Positions 1 through 5,365 of a DNA stretch of 5,797 bases are shown piece by piece (positions within the stretch are counted from its first letter, which is position 1; every line of letters starts with the position of its first letter). The stretch is from an uncultured Sphingobacteriales bacterium. Lineage in GTDB: Bacteria; Bacteroidota; Bacteroidia; Chitinophagales; Chitinophagaceae. The stretch is from contig CAMPKG010000217.1 of assembly GCA_946887085.1 (NCBI GenBank), positions 1 to 5,797 on the forward strand, in the 5' to 3' direction. The notes beneath the pieces are model-generated. The model ran no database searches and was not told the origin of the DNA. It saw only the letters and a program-made list of their open reading frames with translations. The position numbers and the translations under genes are program-made.

Positions 1-7
1 GGAGGGG

Positions 8-463
8 CTACACCTCAAACGCAAATTTCACATCATTCCAGAACGAGTCCAGGGCAATGATTCTGGGCTTGAAGAAGGAAATAAGCGCCGGCCAGTCGGC
101 ATTGTTGAGGATGTTGACGCCTATGGTCACTGTGCCAATCCAGCTGTGTGATTTACCAAATTCATCCGGCACTTCATGCTCCCAGGTCCAGTCTTCGCCA
201 ACCGCATCCAGAAGCGTATTTTTTAACTGCAGCAGTTGCTGGTAATGCTGTTCTCTCACCGCAGCCTTACTATGCGATAGTACGATGCTAATCGTCGCCC
301 GTTTATTATCCGCATCCATTTTAAATACTATCCCCTGCACGCCTGTTTTGTAGTTGATCCAGTTTACTTTATCGCCTCCTGCGGATGCTACAGGTTGCAT
401 ATACCTGCCGAAGGCGGTCCAGAATGCTTCTTTCTGCTTAGCTATTTCCTGCCTGCTGTACAT
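8..463 (-). CDS. DUF4268 domain-containing protein
   Basis: A 151-residue protein that matches, from memory, the short stand-alone DUF4268 proteins common in Bacteroidota. Recognisable landmarks are FWTAFGRYMQP (residues 14-24), KVNWINYKTGV (32-42), FKMDADNKRATISI (47-60), EDWTWEHEV (90-98) and the C-terminal stretch DWPALISFFKPRIIALDSFW (123-142). There is no signal peptide or membrane segment, so it should be cytoplasmic. The biochemical role of the family is unknown. DUF4268 also occurs as a domain of larger proteins, some near restriction systems, but nothing here suggests a defence role. The ATG at 463-461 gives the usual full length and the stop is inside the window, so the gene is complete. 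It is divergent from the chaperone gene, with 149 nt between the two starts. Family assignment is confident; function is not. Confidence 0.9.
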   Translation of the reverse strand: MYSRQEIAKQKEAFWTAFGRYMQPVASAGGDKVNWINYKTGVQGIVFKMDADNKRATISIVLSHSKAAVREQHYQQLLQLKNTLLDAVGEDWTWEHEVPDEFGKSHSWIGTVTIGVNILNNADWPALISFFKPRIIALDSFWNDVKFAFEV

Positions 464-470
464 AGAGATG

Positions 471-478
471 CAAATTAA
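471..478 (-). promoter_or_regulatory. possible -7 element of the DUF4268 gene
   Basis: Read on the minus strand this is TTAATTTG, seven of eight positions of the Bacteroidota -7 consensus TAnnTTTG. No TTTG or TTG lies 17-23 nt upstream. It ends only 7 nt before the start codon, so a transcript from it would be nearly leaderless. The assignment is weak and rests on position and partial motif match. Confidence 0.22.
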
Positions 479-579
479 GGCTGTAATTATGATGAGTTGC
501 CGGGAGGGCTCAAAAAAGGTTGACTGAAATCATATTTTGTCGGTGATGCCGGTCATCCCATAGCGCCCATATGTATGTA

Positions 580-587
580 TACTTTTG
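580..587 (+). promoter_or_regulatory. possible -7 element of the chaperone gene
   Basis: TACTTTTG fits TAnnTTTG exactly and would place a transcription start near 592-595, about 20 nt before the ATG at 613. There is no TTTG or TTG at the expected -33 distance. In its place, 542-559 holds an imperfect inverted repeat (GATG and CATC arms around CCGGT, extendable with one bulged T), which could be an operator or chance. A second TAnnTTTG match, TATGTTTG at 629-636, lies inside the annotated gene and would only matter if the alternative TTG start at 634 were used. Confidence 0.35.
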
Positions 588-612
588 TGCCAGCCTATAA
601 AAGATAAGAGAG

Positions 613-1530
613 ATGTTTTTACCTATACTATGTTTGAAAACAGGGCAGCGCCTTTTGCGGCAGTTGTTGTTGGTCTTGCCGGTCATCCTTGGCGGCCCGG
701 CAGCGAAATGCCAGTTGGGCATGCTCGTTACACCTAACAGGGTGGTGTTTAATAAGGCCACTAATTATGCCGAGGTGAACCTGTCCAATACTGGCACCGA
801 CACGGTAACCTACCTGGTGAATCCAAAACAATACAGGATGCACAATGATGGAGGATTTCAGGAGATACTTGTGCCTGATCCCGGCCAGTATTTTGCCAGC
901 GATCACATCCTCTTTTACCCGAGAAGGATCACACTGGCCCCCGGGCAGTCGCAGGTCATCGAACTTCGTATACCGGATAGCGAAGAGTTGGAACAAAAAG
1001 AATACCGGTCGCACATGTGTATACGTACCGAGGTGAAGAAAACGACGAAACATGTTGTTACCCCCGATGCCCACGGGATCACAGTATCGTTGATACCTTC
1101 GTTCGGAGTGACGATACCACTGATAATAAGGCGCGGAGACCTCGGTGCAGACGTTTCGATATCGGACATTGCATTTAATGAAATAACAAAGCCCCGTGTG
1201 GAATTCACCCTGAACCGGACCGGCGAAATGTCAGTATACGGGCATATTGTTGTCGAACATGTCTCACCGGAAATGGAAGTAACCAGGGTGGCAGTTGTGA
1301 AAGGGGTAGCAGTATACACCCCGAATGCGAACAGGCATGTAGCCGTAGACCTCGACAGGAATAAAAAACTGGACTATAGCCGGGGCTCGTTGCGGGTAAC
1401 TTATGATGCGGAATCAGAAGGTGTAATAACGGTATCGGAAGCCAGCCTGATGTTAGAAAATACCGTCGTGAATGAGCATGTATCCCCTGCAAACAGCTAC
1501 GAGGAAGGGCAGCTCAATGCCAAAATGTAA
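613..1530 (+). CDS. exported PapD-like periplasmic chaperone (pilus-assembly type)
   Basis: A 305-residue protein of the fimbrial/pilus chaperone type (PapD-like, two immunoglobulin-like domains). Residues 1-34 look like a signal peptide: a basic n-region, the core LLLVLPVILGGPAAKC, then likely mature sequence from about Q34. Domain 1 (about 38-175) shows VTPNRVVF (39-46), LSNTGTDTVTYLV (57-69), FYPRRITLAPGQSQVIELRI (101-120), which resembles the conserved proline and PGQS region of the chaperones, EYRSHMCIRTEV (130-141), and GVTIPLIIRRG (165-175), like the conserved strand that lends itself to pilin subunits. Domain 2 runs from about 177 to 285. In the family the protein holds unfolded subunits in the periplasm and hands them to an outer-membrane usher. 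Here no usher or subunit gene is adjacent, so the client is unknown. AAKC is not a convincing lipobox. The ATG at 613 follows a purine-rich AAGAGAG; a TTG at 634 would give a more compact signal peptide (MKTGQRLLRQ...) and is a real alternative start. Confidence 0.82.
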   Translation: MFLPILCLKTGQRLLRQLLLVLPVILGGPAAKCQLGMLVTPNRVVFNKATNYAEVNLSNTGTDTVTYLVNPKQYRMHNDGGFQEILVPDPGQYFASDHILFYPRRITLAPGQSQVIELRIPDSEELEQKEYRSHMCIRTEVKKTTKHVVTPDAHGITVSLIPSFGVTIPLIIRRGDLGADVSISDIAFNEITKPRVEFTLNRTGEMSVYGHIVVEHVSPEMEVTRVAVVKGVAVYTPNANRHVAVDLDRNKKLDYSRGSLRVTYDAESEGVITVSEASLMLENTVVNEHVSPANSYEEGQLNAKM

Positions 1531-1577
1531 CGATACAAATAATAAAAGCACCCCGGCGCACATATAAGACACATATT

Positions 1578-1611
1578 AACGGCAGGCCAGAGTAGGTACA
1601 GCGCCGTTTTT
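1578..1611 (+). terminator. possible terminator after the chaperone gene
   Basis: AACGGC (1578-1583) can pair with GCCGTT (1603-1608) around a 19-nt loop, running into TTTTTATT. A competing pairing uses CGGCGC (1554-1559) with GCGCCG (1601-1606) over a 41-nt loop and ends at the same T-run. Both use the same 3' arm. Either could stop transcription from the chaperone gene, but the loops are large, so this is only a moderate call. The rest of the gap 1531-1787 is covered by the promoter and leader entries. Confidence 0.4.
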
Positions 1612-1651
1612 ATTAGCTTTTCCTTTAATGGTATGAGCTTTAACAGCTATA

Positions 1652-1683
1652 TTTGGAAAATTGCCAATTATTACGTATTTTTG
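1652..1683 (+). promoter_or_regulatory. Bacteroidota-type promoter of the RRM-helicase operon
   Basis: TTTG at 1652-1655, a 20-nt spacer and TATTTTTG at 1676-1683 fit the known -33/-7 consensus of the Bacteroidota housekeeping sigma factor in both elements and in spacing. Transcription should begin near 1688-1690. A further -7-like match, TATATTTG (1648-1655), overlaps the -33 element but lacks its own upstream TTTG. This promoter would serve both the RRM gene and the helicase, since no other promoter is seen between them. Confidence 0.65.
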
Positions 1684-1687
1684 CTGT

Positions 1688-1787
1688 ATTATAAGTAGTT
1701 CATATCCGGCAAACGGCCATTCTTCTCCGGGCTTTTCCTTTTTATTGACCTACCATTTATTACCATTATTTAAAACAGGCTTTAGTG
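1688..1787 (+). promoter_or_regulatory. long untranslated leader of the RRM gene
   Basis: If the promoter above is right, about 95-100 nt precede the RRM start codon. This stretch contains no ATG, is pyrimidine-rich around 1719-1746, and holds two adjacent imperfect decamers, TACCATTTAT (1751-1760) and TACCATTATT (1761-1770), with 8 of 10 positions equal. No riboswitch class is recognised and no strong hairpin is visible. Long leaders are known on cold-shock mRNAs in other bacteria; a similar role here is inference. Confidence 0.35.
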
Positions 1788-2051
1788 ATGAAGATCTATA
1801 TAGGCAACCTATGTGACGAGGTTACGGACAAGGATATTAAAACTCTTTTTACCCAATATGGCAGGGTGGTGCACAGCATTATATCAAAAGATGATGAGGG
1901 CAACAACCTGGGCCACGGTTATGTGCAGATGCAGGATTGCAAGACCGGCGAGGCGGCGATAAAGGGGCTAAACAAAAAACGTTTCAAGCAACATTTTCTG
2001 ACAGTAAGCGAGGCAATAGACAGCAATTGCAATTGTGCCGAGGTTGCCTGA
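1788..2051 (+). CDS. RRM-domain RNA-binding protein
   Basis: An 87-residue single-domain RNA-recognition-motif protein, of the small glycine-poor type found in Bacteroidota and cyanobacteria. RNP2 is IYIGNL (residues 3-8) and RNP1 is LGHGYVQM (41-48). The expected beta-alpha-beta-beta-alpha-beta order can be followed: DKDIKTLFTQYG (helix 1), VVHSIISKD (strand 2), GEAAIKGLN (helix 2) and FLTVSEA (strand 4). RNP2 keeps its aromatic Y4, and RNP1 keeps Y45, but the usual basic first residue and first aromatic of RNP1 are L41 and H43. The tail NCNCAEVA carries two cysteines. It should bind single-stranded RNA in the cytoplasm. A GTG at 1785 directly before the ATG is a possible start, but the ATG at 1788 gives the typical MKIYIGNL beginning. 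It ends with tandem stops TGA TAA and lies 41 nt upstream of the helicase, consistent with one operon. Confidence 0.92.
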   Translation: MKIYIGNLCDEVTDKDIKTLFTQYGRVVHSIISKDDEGNNLGHGYVQMQDCKTGEAAIKGLNKKRFKQHFLTVSEAIDSNCNCAEVA

Positions 2052-2057
2052 TAAAAC

Positions 2058-2096
2058 ATGGCTGCAGATGCAGCAACAAACAATTTTAACAAATGA
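2058..2096 (+). CDS. candidate 12-codon ORF overlapping the helicase start
   Basis: ATG at 2058 opens a 12-residue reading frame, MAADAATNNFNK, whose TGA stop (2094-2096) overlaps the helicase ATG (2093-2095) as ATGA. It is in the same frame as the RRM gene, just after that gene's tandem stops. Its first codons lie within a small hairpin: GCTGC (2061-2065), loop AGAT, GCAGC (2070-2074). No ribosome binding site is evident. It could couple translation of the helicase to ribosomes arriving from the RRM gene, or be a chance ORF in a short intergenic gap. There is no evidence that the peptide itself has a function. Confidence 0.25.
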   Translation: MAADAATNNFNK

Positions 2097-3340
2097 CATT
2101 TAAAGAACTAAACTTAATAGAACCAATTCTTGCTGCCGTTGAAGGTGAGGGTTATACAACACCCACTCCCATTCAACAGCAGGCCATACCCGTTGTGCTG
2201 CAAGGCAAGGACCTTTTGGGCTGTGCGCAAACAGGCACAGGTAAAACAGCAGCCTTCGCTATACCCATGCTGCAACGCATGACGGCAGAGACGATGAAAG
2301 GCCGCGGACCTATCCGTGCCCTGATACTAACGCCTACACGCGAGCTGGCCATACAGATCAACGAAAGCTTTGCCGCATACGGCAAGAACCTGAGGGTGAA
2401 ACATACAGTAATATTCGGCGGTGTGCCGCAGGGCGCGCAAACACGTGCTTTGCAGCAGGGCATCGATGTACTGATAGCTACACCCGGCCGCCTGCTCGAC
2501 CTGATGCAGCAGGGTTTCATCAGCCTTAGTGGTATCACCACATTCGTGCTTGACGAGGCCGACCGCATGCTGGACATGGGTTTCATCAACGATGTAAAGA
2601 AAGTAGTAGCCAAGCTGCCTACAGAAAGACAAACCTTATTTTTTTCGGCAACCATGCCGCCGGAGATACAGAAGCTGGCCAATACGATATTGCGAAACCC
2701 AGCTGAAGTGAAGGTAACACCTGTGTCATCTACCGCTGAGACCATACAGCAGGCCATGTACATGGTTGAGAAAAAAGATAAAAAACACCTGCTGGCGCAT
2801 ATCCTTAGCGATGCTTCCATCACCCGCTCGTTGGTGTTTACACGTACCAAGCATGGAGCTGATAAACTGGTGAAGGAATTGGACAGATCAGGCGTTAGCG
2901 CTGCGGCTATACATGGCAACAAAAGCCAGGGTGCAAGACAACGTGCGTTGAGTGATTTCAAATCGAACAACATCCGTGTGCTGGTGGCAACGGACATCGC
3001 TGCGCGCGGTATTGATATAGACGAACTGCCGCATGTGATCAACTACGAGCTGCCGGAAGTACCTGAAACTTATGTACACCGCATAGGCCGTACCGGCCGC
3101 GCGGGTGCAAGCGGGGTGGCATTGTCGTTTTGCGATACCGAGGAACTGGATGACCTGAAGAGCATTCATAAGCTGATAGGCTTTACGATACCGGTAGTAG
3201 AATCACATCCCTACCACCGCACCGATGCGCCGAAAATAAATCTCCCTAAAAATAAAGACGTAGTTCAACGCCCCGGCGCTGTGTACGCCAAACCCGCGAA
3301 AAAGAAATATCGCGGCGGTGGTACGCACAGGGGATGGTAA
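2093..3340 (+). CDS. rhlE: RhlE-type DEAD-box ATP-dependent RNA helicase
   Basis: A 415-residue helicase with the full superfamily 2 DEAD-box motif set: Q motif around GYTTPTPIQQQAIP (20-33) with F3 upstream, motif I AQTGTGKT (45-52), Ia PTRELA (81-86), GG (109-110), Ib TPGR (130-133), II DEAD (154-157), III SAT (185-187), IV LVFTRT (247-252), V ATDIAARGIDI (299-309) and VI HRIGRTGRAG (329-338). All catalytic residues are intact, so it should use ATP to unwind short RNA duplexes in the cytoplasm, in ribosome assembly, RNA decay or cold adaptation. The start MTFKELNL is the usual beginning of RhlE-like proteins. After the RecA-like core (about 1-370) comes a short basic tail ending in KKKYRGGGTHRGW, a likely RNA-binding extension. 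It follows the RRM gene by 41 nt. CsdA/DeaD is an alternative family name, but the short tail without a DbpA-like domain favours RhlE. Confidence 0.96.
   Translation: MTFKELNLIEPILAAVEGEGYTTPTPIQQQAIPVVLQGKDLLGCAQTGTGKTAAFAIPMLQRMTAETMKGRGPIRALILTPTRELAIQINESFAAYGKNLRVKHTVIFGGVPQGAQTRALQQGIDVLIATPGRLLDLMQQGFISLSGITTFVLDEADRMLDMGFINDVKKVVAKLPTERQTLFFSATMPPEIQKLANTILRNPAEVKVTPVSSTAETIQQAMYMVEKKDKKHLLAHILSDASITRSLVFTRTKHGADKLVKELDRSGVSAAAIHGNKSQGARQRALSDFKSNNIRVLVATDIAARGIDIDELPHVINYELPEVPETYVHRIGRTGRAGASGVALSFCDTEELDDLKSIHKLIGFTIPVVESHPYHRTDAPKINLPKNKDVVQRPGAVYAKPAKKKYRGGGTHRGW
3304..3332 (+). repeat. direct repeat, copy 1 (inside helicase 3' end)
   Basis: These 29 bp encode most of the helicase tail KYRGGGTHRG. 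They recur at 3549-3577 with 27 of 29 positions equal, 245 bp downstream and in the same orientation. The two differences are both transitions; one is silent in the helicase frame (GGT to GGC) and the other would change T to M. Confidence 0.85.
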
Positions 3341-3376
3341 GTGCCAGTTGGAAACAATTGAACGACTGATAAAACA

Positions 3377-3411
3377 ATAATAAAAGGCTGCAAATCGCAG
3401 CCTTTTATTAT
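3377..3411 (+). terminator. strong intrinsic terminator of the RRM-helicase operon
   Basis: A perfect 15-bp inverted repeat (3377-3391 with 3397-3411) around the 5-nt loop AAATC. The core is AAAAGGCTGC / GCAGCCTTTT, so on the plus strand the GC-rich stem runs into TTTTATTAT. The A-rich left arm gives a T-rich tail on the minus strand as well, so the element is bidirectional and would stop any read-through from the convergent gene. It lies 37 nt after the helicase stop codon. Confidence 0.9.
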
Positions 3412-3548
3412 CAAAACAATCCCGTTACATCAAGTATCCGGAAACTTGTTTTTCCAATAACTGAAATATCAGTGTAACAAAAAGAATGATCGAGGCTTTC
3501 ATAATAGGATTTTGCTGGCCTAAAGTTATGCAAGAGAGCGTTCAAGGA

Positions 3549-3577
3549 GAAATATCGCGGCGGCGGTATGCACAGGG
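3549..3577 (+). repeat. direct repeat, copy 2: stray copy of the helicase gene tail
   Basis: Same 29 bp as copy 1 with two transitions. Read in the matching frame it gives KEKYRGGGMHR, preceded by an open stretch back to a TAG at about 3509-3511 and followed by an open frame that runs on into the antisense side of the next gene. No helicase motif precedes it, so it cannot be a working gene. It is best read as a relic: either a paralogous helicase gene almost wholly deleted, or a small local duplication of the 3' end. The surrounding spacer (3412-3582) shows nothing else recognisable. Confidence 0.7.
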
Positions 3578-3582
3578 TTGTG

Positions 3583-3620
3583 ATAAATAAAAAGGGCGGC
3601 ATTGGTAACCCTTTATTTAT
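3583..3620 (-). terminator. terminator of the beta-propeller gene, overlapping its stop codon
   Basis: On the minus strand AAAGGG (3614-3609) pairs with CCCTTT (3596-3591) across a 12-nt loop, followed by TTATTTAT. The arms ATAAAT (3620-3615, minus) and ATTTAT (3588-3583, minus) extend the stem beyond a 2-nt bulge. The TAA stop codon (3619-3617) lies in the outer arm. The structure is A/T-symmetrical enough to work on the plus strand too. It sits 171 nt from the helicase operon's terminator, so the two convergent units are doubly insulated. Confidence 0.72.
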
Positions 3621-5164
3621 AAAGAATCAAAAATTTCCTTCAAGTCAATAATGGCCAGCTCATCTTTAAAAACAGCAAACAGTAAGTTTTCAAACGTATT
3701 GACATTGGTGAGGTCGAGTGTGGCAACAGGTTGTCCATTTTTTATGATCGTAGTTTGTGTCCTGCTCTCCAGGAAATAATAGTCGCGATAGATGCGACGG
3801 ACCATCCATATTTCTTCTTCTATTTCAGAGATTGGCTGCAGGTTTTTTCCAATCCGCAAAACGGCAGGGCCATCGGCCAGGAAGCGTTCGCCGGGAAATA
3901 GTACACTGAGCGGCTGAAAGCCTGCCTGAGTTTTTAAATAGTAGTCATCGCCATTTATAAATTCAAAAAACGATTCCAGCTTGGTACGCACTGTCTCCTG
4001 GGTGGCTAGTTTTTCACCGGTTATAAGATTGTATTTCGTCAGTTTTTCGTTTGAATGCACCCATATCGTGTCTTCTACTACCTGGTGACCGGCTACAAAA
4101 GCTTTTGGATCTATGTTTTGCTGGTAGATTTTTTCGCCGGTCTTCCGGTTGAAAGCAGCAACATATGCATCCCCAATACGTATCGGCTCATCAGTGGAAG
4201 CTGCGTAGCCATAACCGAAGTTGAGCATGTAGATCGCATTGCCACGGCTCCATATCAACGAGCTACTGGTCTTTTTATCTTCCAGTTCGGTCACCCATTT
4301 TTCATTGCCTTTTTCGTCGAGGCAAGCAATGTCTTTGCGTGAGGCATAGTAGATGCGGGAGCCGCTGTGCAGGATATTGGAATTGAGTTTGTCAAGGTCT
4401 TCGCCATTGCTCATTGGCATCACTGCAACTCCTGTAGCCATTGCTGTTGCAGTACCTATGAGCACATTGCCGATTATCCCGCCTGCATCAACTTTGCTTC
4501 CTTTGGTTTTTGATTTGTATTGCCAGCCGCTACCGTCGCCAAGATTGATACGTTTGACGCCTCCTGAATTTATCAATACAGCATCTTCATTCAGGTCAAC
4601 TACCTCGGTCACATTCATCGCCTGCCGGATATGGGTTTTCCAGCGCACCTCGCCGGTATTAAGGTCCATCGCAGTGCCGTTTTTGCTGACGCCGATGTTG
4701 TGTTTAGCATCTGTAAAACCTATCGGCTGGGTTTTCATCCACTTTTTATTGCCGTTAGCCCGGTCGTAAACGATCACGCCCTGCGGATTGATCACGACTA
4801 TATTATCGTTGATGTGTGATTGACGAAACTTATCGCCTTCGAGGTCTTTGACCCAGACAAACTTTTTTGCGTAGGGGTCGAAGGCACCCATCTTGCCCTT
4901 ATACTTCAGCCCTTTTAGTTCAAAAGGTTCCTGCAAGGCAAGGAATAGTTCATGCCTTATCGTGTCACGCTGGTAACGGGAAATATGATCGGTAAAATGG
5001 ATAGTTGTTCCATTGATCGGTCTGCCGTCTGCGGTTTGACCAAGCTGAAGTTCTTTTACTTCCGGCCATGGCTTCTGTTCGGCTGATTTCTTGTTCTTTT
5101 TCTTCTGTGCATTTGCAGAAGCGGTCAATACAAGCGCAACGCAGAGAACTATTGTCTTCTTCAT
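3617..5164 (-). CDS. exported PQQ-like beta-propeller repeat protein
   Basis: A 515-residue protein with a clear signal peptide, MKKTIVLCVALVLTASANA, cut before Q20, then a lysine-rich linker QKKKNKK. From about 120 onward several blades match the PQQ-like pattern of a hydrophobic strand, D/N, T-G-E/K-x-x-W: VIVYDRANGNKKWMK (130-144), GTAMDLNTGEVRWKT (163-177), IACLDEKGNEKWVTE (279-293), VAAFNRKTGEKIYQQ (335-349) and LTKYNLITGEKLATQ (375-389). This suggests a beta-propeller in the periplasm or outside the cell, probably for protein binding; no residues for PQQ cofactor chemistry or a catalytic site are seen, so it should not be called a dehydrogenase. An unusual Gly/Ala-rich hydrophobic stretch occupies about 227-250 (AGGIIGNVLIGTATAMATG). 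BamB-like scaffold function is possible but unproven: BamB is shorter and usually a lipoprotein. The gene stands alone, convergent with the helicase operon and divergent from the last gene, with its own promoter and terminator. Confidence 0.85.
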   Translation of the reverse strand: MKKTIVLCVALVLTASANAQKKKNKKSAEQKPWPEVKELQLGQTADGRPINGTTIHFTDHISRYQRDTIRHELFLALQEPFELKGLKYKGKMGAFDPYAKKFVWVKDLEGDKFRQSHINDNIVVINPQGVIVYDRANGNKKWMKTQPIGFTDAKHNIGVSKNGTAMDLNTGEVRWKTHIRQAMNVTEVVDLNEDAVLINSGGVKRINLGDGSGWQYKSKTKGSKVDAGGIIGNVLIGTATAMATGVAVMPMSNGEDLDKLNSNILHSGSRIYYASRKDIACLDEKGNEKWVTELEDKKTSSSLIWSRGNAIYMLNFGYGYAASTDEPIRIGDAYVAAFNRKTGEKIYQQNIDPKAFVAGHQVVEDTIWVHSNEKLTKYNLITGEKLATQETVRTKLESFFEFINGDDYYLKTQAGFQPLSVLFPGERFLADGPAVLRIGKNLQPISEIEEEIWMVRRIYRDYYFLESRTQTTIIKNGQPVATLDLTNVNTFENLLFAVFKDELAIIDLKEIFDSL

Positions 5165-5180
5165 ATAGGGGCTATTCGCT

Positions 5181-5212
5181 CAAAGATAAAATACTGCCTT
5201 GCCAGTTACAAA
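5181..5212 (-). promoter_or_regulatory. Bacteroidota-type promoter of the beta-propeller gene
   Basis: On the minus strand TTTG (5212-5209), a 20-nt spacer and TATCTTTG (5188-5181) match both elements of the -33/-7 consensus. The spacing equals that of the RRM-operon promoter. Transcription would start near 5174-5177, leaving only about 10-13 nt before the ATG at 5164 and no Shine-Dalgarno sequence. Confidence 0.7.
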
Positions 5213-5246
5213 TCTTACTTACGACTTATAACTTAAGACTTCCGCC

Positions 5247-5254
5247 TATATTTG
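5247..5254 (+). promoter_or_regulatory. possible -7 element in the divergent spacer
   Basis: TATATTTG is an exact TAnnTTTG match, but no TTTG or TTG lies at the -33 distance. A transcript would begin near 5259-5262, at or next to the ATG of the small ORF at 5261, and would leave a leader of about 185 nt before the gene at 5447. It may serve that gene, the small ORF, or neither. Confidence 0.35.
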
Positions 5255-5260
5255 TCCCTA

Positions 5261-5326
5261 ATGAACCGCCGCCTTACAAAACGCGACCTACGTTTCCTGG
5301 TATTTATGCTGGTGGTGCACGCTTAG
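5261..5326 (+). CDS. candidate 21-residue cationic hydrophobic peptide ORF
   Basis: ATG at 5261 opens 21 codons ending in TAG: MNRRLTKRDLRFLVFMLVVH plus a final A. Five of the first eleven residues are basic (four Arg, one Lys) and the second half is a hydrophobic run, so it resembles a signal peptide or a very small membrane peptide. It begins only 7 nt after the -7-like box TATATTTG, which would make it leaderless. It may be a real small protein, the stranded start of a decayed exported-protein gene, or chance. No homologue is recognised. Confidence 0.22.
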   Translation: MNRRLTKRDLRFLVFMLVVHA

Positions 5327-5365
5327 TCTTCCAGGCATTTTATCGACTCAGCCCGACCGTTCGTT

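Noticed and set aside
547..689. Twelve-base word TGCCGGTCATCC present twice, near 547 and near 678
   Set aside because: Too short and without extended flanking identity; one copy encodes part of the signal peptide. Chance is sufficient.
628..1319. Minus-strand ORFs antisense to the chaperone gene (148 and 134 codons)
   Set aside because: They overlap each other and a convincing exported chaperone, and show no recognisable domain or promoter.
2173..3042. Long minus-strand ORF of 289 codons
   Set aside because: It lies fully antisense to the helicase, whose motifs are all intact. The translation is rich in Ser, Cys and Met without any domain, as expected of a codon-bias shadow.
3411..3602. 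Minus-strand ORF of 63 codons in the convergent spacer
   Set aside because: It starts inside the beta-propeller gene's terminator loop, ends in the helicase terminator and crosses the antisense of the 29-bp repeat. The protein looks random.
4353..4769. Plus-strand ORF of 138 codons within the beta-propeller gene
   Set aside because: Antisense shadow; low-complexity Leu/Pro/Ser composition and no promoter or domain.
3617..5164. PQQ-dependent dehydrogenase as the product
   Set aside because: The blades resemble PQQ repeats, but the protein lacks visible active-site and cofactor residues and is shorter and more divergent than the dehydrogenases.
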